Below, piece by piece: positions 59,199 to 64,000 of a DNA stretch of 64,000 nucleotides. The position numbers and the translations under genes were made by a program. The DNA is from Thermoproteota archaeon (GTDB taxonomy: Archaea; Thermoproteota; Thermoprotei; Gearchaeales; Gearchaeaceae), in assembly GCA_021324265.1 (NCBI GenBank), contig JAJPJK010000002.1:1-64000 (forward strand). Direction: 5' to 3'. The notes beneath the pieces were generated by a model. It worked only from the letters and a program-made list of their open reading frames with translations, made no database searches and was not told where the DNA came from. Position 1 is the stretch's first letter. Each line of letters starts with the position of its first letter.

Positions 59199-60365
59199 AT
59201 GGTTAGATTGATTCACACAGCGGATCTTCATTTGGGCATAGGTTTCGCTCAGATATCAAGCTCGGCAGACTTCGAGGAAAAACGTTTTAGAGATTTCATT
59301 TCGAACCTTGAATTCATAAAAAATTATGCGCTAAACAATAAAGCGGATTTTTTTGTGATAGCTGGTGATGTTTTTCATAATCCAAGGCCTAGCATTCAGG
59401 CATTTAACGAATTTTCTAGGATAGTAGGTGAGCTAATAAAGAATAAAGTACACGTACTCGTAGTTATTGGAAATCACGATAGCACGAAAACTCGGGAGGC
59501 CTTGAGCTACCTTAAGAGCTACGACAATTTGGGCGTAGATTACTTTCATCTCTTCGACACCGCACGTGCTGAAGTCATTGAAGCTAAAAGCACAGGCGAG
59601 AAGATAAAATTTATCGGTCTTCCTTATCCGCATTTCCAATCCAATTACTCATATAGCGATTTCGTGAATTTTTTCGAACAAAAGTTGAGTGAAATTACAA
59701 AGGACAATGAAGGTGATTTCAGCGTTATAATCGGCCATCTTTATGTCGAAGGAGGGAAATTGGGCTCTGAGCAAAGAATAGCATCTCTAAGAGATTACCC
59801 CATACCTCCAAGGATCTTCGAACCATATGACCTAACTTGTTTGGGCCATTTACACACGCCACAGAGGCTGGGCAGCAAATTATTCTATTCTGGTTCTATT
59901 GAAAGGGTTGATTTCGGTGAAGAAGGTGAGGAAAAAAGCTTTCTAGATATAAAATTGGGTTCTAAGCTTGAAGTGAACAAAGTATCTTTGAAGCTTAGAC
60001 CTATGAAGACATATAGCATAAATGCGACCTCGATGAGTCATTCCGATCTAATTAATGAGATCAAATCTCTAGTCCTTGAGGAGGGAGCGATAGTTAGAAT
60101 AAGGATACGCATTTCAAGTAATACAAGCTATCCTCCAGTTAATCAAATAGAGAGAATCCTCAAGGAACGTTACAGCGTTGCAGGGTTCAAAATCGATGTT
60201 GAAAGGGAGGAATACCAAGAAACTAGGCTACCATCAACGAATCTTGATTTTTATTCTTTTTTAAACGAATATTTGAAGGCAAGATACAAAGACAGGCCAA
60301 ATGACTTCTTGGTAAAAGTATTCTCAGAGGCTAAAAAAATAATAGATGAGGCTCAATCGCAATGA
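59199..60365 (+). CDS. mre11: Mre11 nuclease
   Basis: IHTADLHLGIGF; IAGDVFHNPRPS; VIGNHDS; GHLHTPQ phosphodiesterase motifs. Confidence 0.97.
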   Translation: MVRLIHTADLHLGIGFAQISSSADFEEKRFRDFISNLEFIKNYALNNKADFFVIAGDVFHNPRPSIQAFNEFSRIVGELIKNKVHVLVVIGNHDSTKTREALSYLKSYDNLGVDYFHLFDTARAEVIEAKSTGEKIKFIGLPYPHFQSNYSYSDFVNFFEQKLSEITKDNEGDFSVIIGHLYVEGGKLGSEQRIASLRDYPIPPRIFEPYDLTCLGHLHTPQRLGSKLFYSGSIERVDFGEEGEEKSFLDIKLGSKLEVNKVSLKLRPMKTYSINATSMSHSDLINEIKSLVLEEGAIVRIRIRISSNTSYPPVNQIERILKERYSVAGFKIDVEREEYQETRLPSTNLDFYSFLNEYLKARYKDRPNDFLVKVFSEAKKIIDEAQSQ

Positions 60366-62791
60366 GAATACATAAGATTTCCCTCGATAATTTCGCAAGT
60401 TATGATAATGCAAGCCTAGATATTGACAAGTTAGGCTGCGTTATTAATGTATTCGGCGCCACAGGAGCTGGCAAGACAACATTGCTCGTGGATTCAGTAT
60501 CTTTTTGTCTTTTCGGTAAGGCATATGGTGAAGACAGGACTGGTTCTGAGAGGTTAATATTGAGGCCTAACAAGAAGCTTGGAAGAGCAGAATTGATATT
60601 CAGTTCAGGGGAAAAAAGATACAAAATCATAAGGGAAGTTGAGCTCGGCTCTGGTTCTAGGGCTTCTTCGAAGGTATTGCTATTGGAGATGATTGGGAAT
60701 GAATGGAGGAACAAGGCTACGGGTGTGGGTGCCGTTAAGGAATTCATCGACAAGATCATCAAGATCGATTATGATACCTTTCTCAAAACAGTAGCGATTA
60801 GACAAGGTGATGTTACATCCATCCTTGAGACCAAGCCCGCTGAAAGGAGAGAACTCTTTTTAAAAATGCTCAATCTCGACTTCAAAAAAGAAAGCGAAAT
60901 TGCAAAAAACAAGAGGGATAAAGTAAAGGAAGAGCTTTCAAAGATAAACGCATCCATAGAGGAGAAGAACAAAAGAGTTGAAGAAGAACCCAAGCTATTG
61001 AAGGAAATCGCAAACATTGATCAGCAAGTTCTGCTGCTCTATAGATACAAAGACACCAAGCAGAAGGAAAGGAATGATTTGGAACAAACATTGAAAAATA
61101 AGGAAGAGGAGTATCACAAGCTTTCTACAGAGTTGCGAATTTATGAGGAAAACATGAAAGAATATAGGAATAAGCTCGATAGAAGAACAAGATTAGAACA
61201 AGAGCTAAACAAGGCCTTATCTGAGGCGGAAAAGGAATCCAGCTACCAGAAAGAATATCAGGAGATTACTGAAAGGCTAAGAAGGCTGGACGAATTTAGA
61301 ATTTTGAGCAATGAAATTAGGCATAAAGAACAAGAGCTTAAAAATATTGAGAAACGCCTGCATGAGGTTGAAAAACAGTTGAAAGAAATTAAAGAAGCTG
61401 AAGAAAAACTGAGCGAAATCGAAGAAAAGAAGAAGGAATTGGCTCAGTTATCGAAGGATAGAGAGCACTTGGTCGAAATGATTAAAAGTATAATTCAGGC
61501 TATGGAGAGTTCCAAAGCCATGCTCGAACAGACTAGGAGATTGAAGGACACGTTGGAGAGTGCAAATCTAGAAAAAAGGCAATGCCCGCTATGCGGTTCA
61601 TATCTTTCTGAAGAGAAATTTGATGAACTTTTCCATCATTTCTTGGAGGATGAAAGGAAATATCAAGCTGAGCTGAATAGGAAAGAAAAGGAGAAGACAG
61701 ATTATGAAGCAAAGTTGAATAGTTTAGATAGCAAAATTTCTGATCTACAAAGAAAGGTAGCGGCAGAGGATGTATATAAAAGGTTCATTTCGAGGAAAAC
61801 TGAATTGCTCGAAGAAAATGAAGGTTTAAGAAAAGATCTTGAAAGGATGAGAAAGGAGCTAGAAGATCTGAAAGACAACAAATTATATAATGAATTTAGA
61901 AATCTTGATCCAGAAGAGACAAGGAGAAGGCTTGAAATCCAAAAGCGAGAAATCGAGCTTGTTCTTGAAAAAATTAAGAAAGAACGCGGGAAAATTGAAA
62001 CTCTTCGCTTGGAGATAGAGAATTTGGACAAAGAAATCAAGGATATGGAGTCTCTACTGGCAAAGAAGCCTGGTGAGGAGCTCATCAAAAGCTTGGAGGC
62101 TGCGATCAGTGAGCTCAGTCTGAGATCCAAGAGTTTAGATGAAGAAATAGAAAAGATAAATCATGAAATTGGTAGCCTTGAAGGCCGCAAGAGGAGCTTA
62201 AGTGAAGAAATTGAAAGAATTGGGATCATAAAAAAGGAAATTGAAGAACTAGTAATTAGGAAGAAGGAATACGAAGAAATGTTCGATATTTACAGAATTC
62301 TTTGTGATGATATTTTCAATGAAAGAGGATTTCCGCTTAGATTTCTGGATAGCTATCTGGAAGATTTGAATCACATCATCAATACAGAATATCTATCTCC
62401 TATCCTTAGAAATAAAAGGGTTGAAATTAAGCGTGTAGAGAACAATATTGAAATCAAGGTCTTCGATGACATTTATGAAAGGGATTTAGCAACCTATTCC
62501 GGAGGAGAAAAGACAGCGCTGGGTTTCGCAATAAGATTGGCGATCGCAAAAACACTTGCGCTGAGAAGAGGTATTTCTCCGAAATTTCTAATAATAGATG
62601 AGGGCTTTGGGCCGCTTAGCATTGAGATCAGAGATCTTTTGTTGAGGTCAATTTTGAATTTGAAATCCGAGTATGAGAAAATCTTTATAGTTTCACATCT
62701 TGAAGATATACAGGAAAATCCAATATTTGATTCGATTATAAGAATTTATAAAGATGAAAATAATATAAGTCATATTGAAATTTTAAAATAG
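60362..62791 (+). CDS. rad50: Rad50 ATPase
   Basis: GATGAGKTTLLVDSVSFCLFG; long coiled coils with zinc hook CPLCG; TYSGGEKTALGFAIRLAIA; FLIIDEGFGPL. Confidence 0.98.
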   Translation: MRIHKISLDNFASYDNASLDIDKLGCVINVFGATGAGKTTLLVDSVSFCLFGKAYGEDRTGSERLILRPNKKLGRAELIFSSGEKRYKIIREVELGSGSRASSKVLLLEMIGNEWRNKATGVGAVKEFIDKIIKIDYDTFLKTVAIRQGDVTSILETKPAERRELFLKMLNLDFKKESEIAKNKRDKVKEELSKINASIEEKNKRVEEEPKLLKEIANIDQQVLLLYRYKDTKQKERNDLEQTLKNKEEEYHKLSTELRIYEENMKEYRNKLDRRTRLEQELNKALSEAEKESSYQKEYQEITERLRRLDEFRILSNEIRHKEQELKNIEKRLHEVEKQLKEIKEAEEKLSEIEEKKKELAQLSKDREHLVEMIKSIIQAMESSKAMLEQTRRLKDTLESANLEKRQCPLCGSYLSEEKFDELFHHFLEDERKYQAELNRKEKEKTDYEAKLNSLDSKISDLQRKVAAEDVYKRFISRKTELLEENEGLRKDLERMRKELEDLKDNKLYNEFRNLDPEETRRRLEIQKREIELVLEKIKKERGKIETLRLEIENLDKEIKDMESLLAKKPGEELIKSLEAAISELSLRSKSLDEEIEKINHEIGSLEGRKRSLSEEIERIGIIKKEIEELVIRKKEYEEMFDIYRILCDDIFNERGFPLRFLDSYLEDLNHIINTEYLSPILRNKRVEIKRVENNIEIKVFDDIYERDLATYSGGEKTALGFAIRLAIAKTLALRRGISPKFLIIDEGFGPLSIEIRDLLLRSILNLKSEYEKIFIVSHLEDIQENPIFDSIIRIYKDENNISHIEILK

Positions 62792-62827
62792 CCTTATCTT
62801 AATAAGTCCAGGAGCTTAAGATATGTT

Positions 62828-64000
62828 ATGAAGGGTTTTTTAGTAGGTAATGAAGAGGTTTTGAGGGATAGAAGTTATGAAGTCATAAACCCTGCGAATG
62901 AACAGGTAATTGATCGCGTTTCACTAGCAACTTTAGATGATGCAAAGAATGCAATAGAGACTGCAAAAAAGGCATTCGATTCTTGGTCTTCTACACCTTT
63001 GCACAAGCGTATTGAGCTTCTCTACAAATTAGCAGATTATATTGCATCGAATAGAGAAGATTTTGCAAGGATTTTAGCACTCGAGGCAGGAAAACCTATA
63101 AGAGATGCAAGAGTCGAGGCCACGAGGACTGAAAAAGTTTTTAGATACTCTGCCGAGGCTGCGAGATATTTACTTACTGGTGAGCTGCCTAGGTTGGATG
63201 CTTTTGAATATCCTGCGGGGAATGAGAAACGGATGGCTATGATAAAGAGAGAACCTATGGGCGTTGTTGTCGCCATAACACCTTTCAACTTTCCTCTTAA
63301 TTCTTTCGCTCATAAAGTTGCGCCAGCACTTGCTGTTGGAAATACAGTCGTCGTAAAACCTAGTCTAAGCACACCTTTATCAGCTCTGAATATTGCCAAC
63401 ATTATGCTCAAGCTTGGCTTTCCTCCGGGAGTAGTGAATGTCATTACTGGTTATAGTAGTGAAATAGGCGATCTTTTGATAACTCATGAAGATGTGAGCT
63501 TGATAACTTTTACAGGTTCTACAGAGGTAGGCCTTAAAATAGCTTCGAAGGCTGCTGGACATTCCAAAAGGATGATAATGGAACTCGGAGGTTCAGATCC
63601 GATGATAATACTTGATGACGCAGACATCGAGAAAGCAAGCACCGTAGCTACGAGGGCAAGATTCGAATATGCTGGCCAGAATTGTAACTCTGCAAAGAGA
63701 ATATTTGTTCAAGAGAAGGTATTTGATAAATTCTTAGAGCTATTTAAAGAAAAAACTGCAAAATTGAAACTCGGGAATCCTATGGACGAGAGTACAGATG
63801 TGGGCCCAGTAATTAGCTCAGAAGCTATAAAAAATATGGAGAGCTATATTGAAGATGCCAAGAATAAGGAATCAGAAGTTGTATTAGGAGGAATAAGGCC
63901 TTATTCAAGAGGTTACTTCCTTGCACCAACTATATTAAAGGCTGGAAGCCCAGATATAAAGGCATTGAATGAAGAGGTCTTTGGCCCAGTAGCTCCTGTT
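62828..64000 (+). CDS. Aldehyde dehydrogenase family, 3' truncated by window edge
   Basis: Not in the ORF track because no stop is in the window; MKGFLVGNEEVLRDRSYEVINPANEQVIDRV...ITPFNFPLNSFAHKVAPALAVGNTVVVKPS...MELGGSDPMIILDDADIEKA...FEYAGQNCNSAKRIFV...LNEEVFGPV. Confidence 0.93.
   Translation, partial: MKGFLVGNEEVLRDRSYEVINPANEQVIDRVSLATLDDAKNAIETAKKAFDSWSSTPLHKRIELLYKLADYIASNREDFARILALEAGKPIRDARVEATRTEKVFRYSAEAARYLLTGELPRLDAFEYPAGNEKRMAMIKREPMGVVVAITPFNFPLNSFAHKVAPALAVGNTVVVKPSLSTPLSALNIANIMLKLGFPPGVVNVITGYSSEIGDLLITHEDVSLITFTGSTEVGLKIASKAAGHSKRMIMELGGSDPMIILDDADIEKASTVATRARFEYAGQNCNSAKRIFVQEKVFDKFLELFKEKTAKLKLGNPMDESTDVGPVISSEAIKNMESYIEDAKNKESEVVLGGIRPYSRGYFLAPTILKAGSPDIKALNEEVFGPVAPV

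Noticed and set aside
60400-62130. Minus-strand ORFs inside rad50 (82-142 aa)
   Set aside because: Ser/Leu-rich antisense translations of coiled-coil codons, a common artefact.

Overview
This window is a compact archaeal chromosome segment, probably from a Thermoproteota/TACK-type thermophile. The evidence is L13e, S3Ae, RpoF, IF-5A, Orc1/Cdc6, GINS, MCM, Hel308 and HerA/NurA genes, intron-bearing tRNA genes without encoded CCA, and many short gene overlaps. It is dominated by information-processing genes: ribosomal proteins, tRNA modification and processing, archaeosine precursor synthesis, a replication/repair island (Orc1/Cdc6, RfcS, RfcL, GINS, MCM, Hel308, Mre11, Rad50) and a separate HerA/NurA operon. 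A 2289-aa membrane-anchored subtilisin-like protease sits next to a LolD/MacB-type ABC ATPase. I see no CRISPR array, transposon or rRNA operon. The most unusual signal is at 10403-11267. Ribosomal protein L15e appears to lack its conserved C-terminal tail, and that tail (HRKRVFRGLTSAGKKMRGLKK...) is instead fused to the C-terminus of the next gene, which encodes L13e. Other points of interest are an Lsm-HTH fusion with a possible C/D-box sRNA over its stop codon, an uncharacterised gene between nurA and herA, a perfectly centred inverted repeat between a small wHTH gene and rfcS, an L21e gene opposite in strand to its neighbours, and tRNA introns of 12, 29 and 59 nt. Family calls come from reading motifs and from remembered family features; no database search was run.
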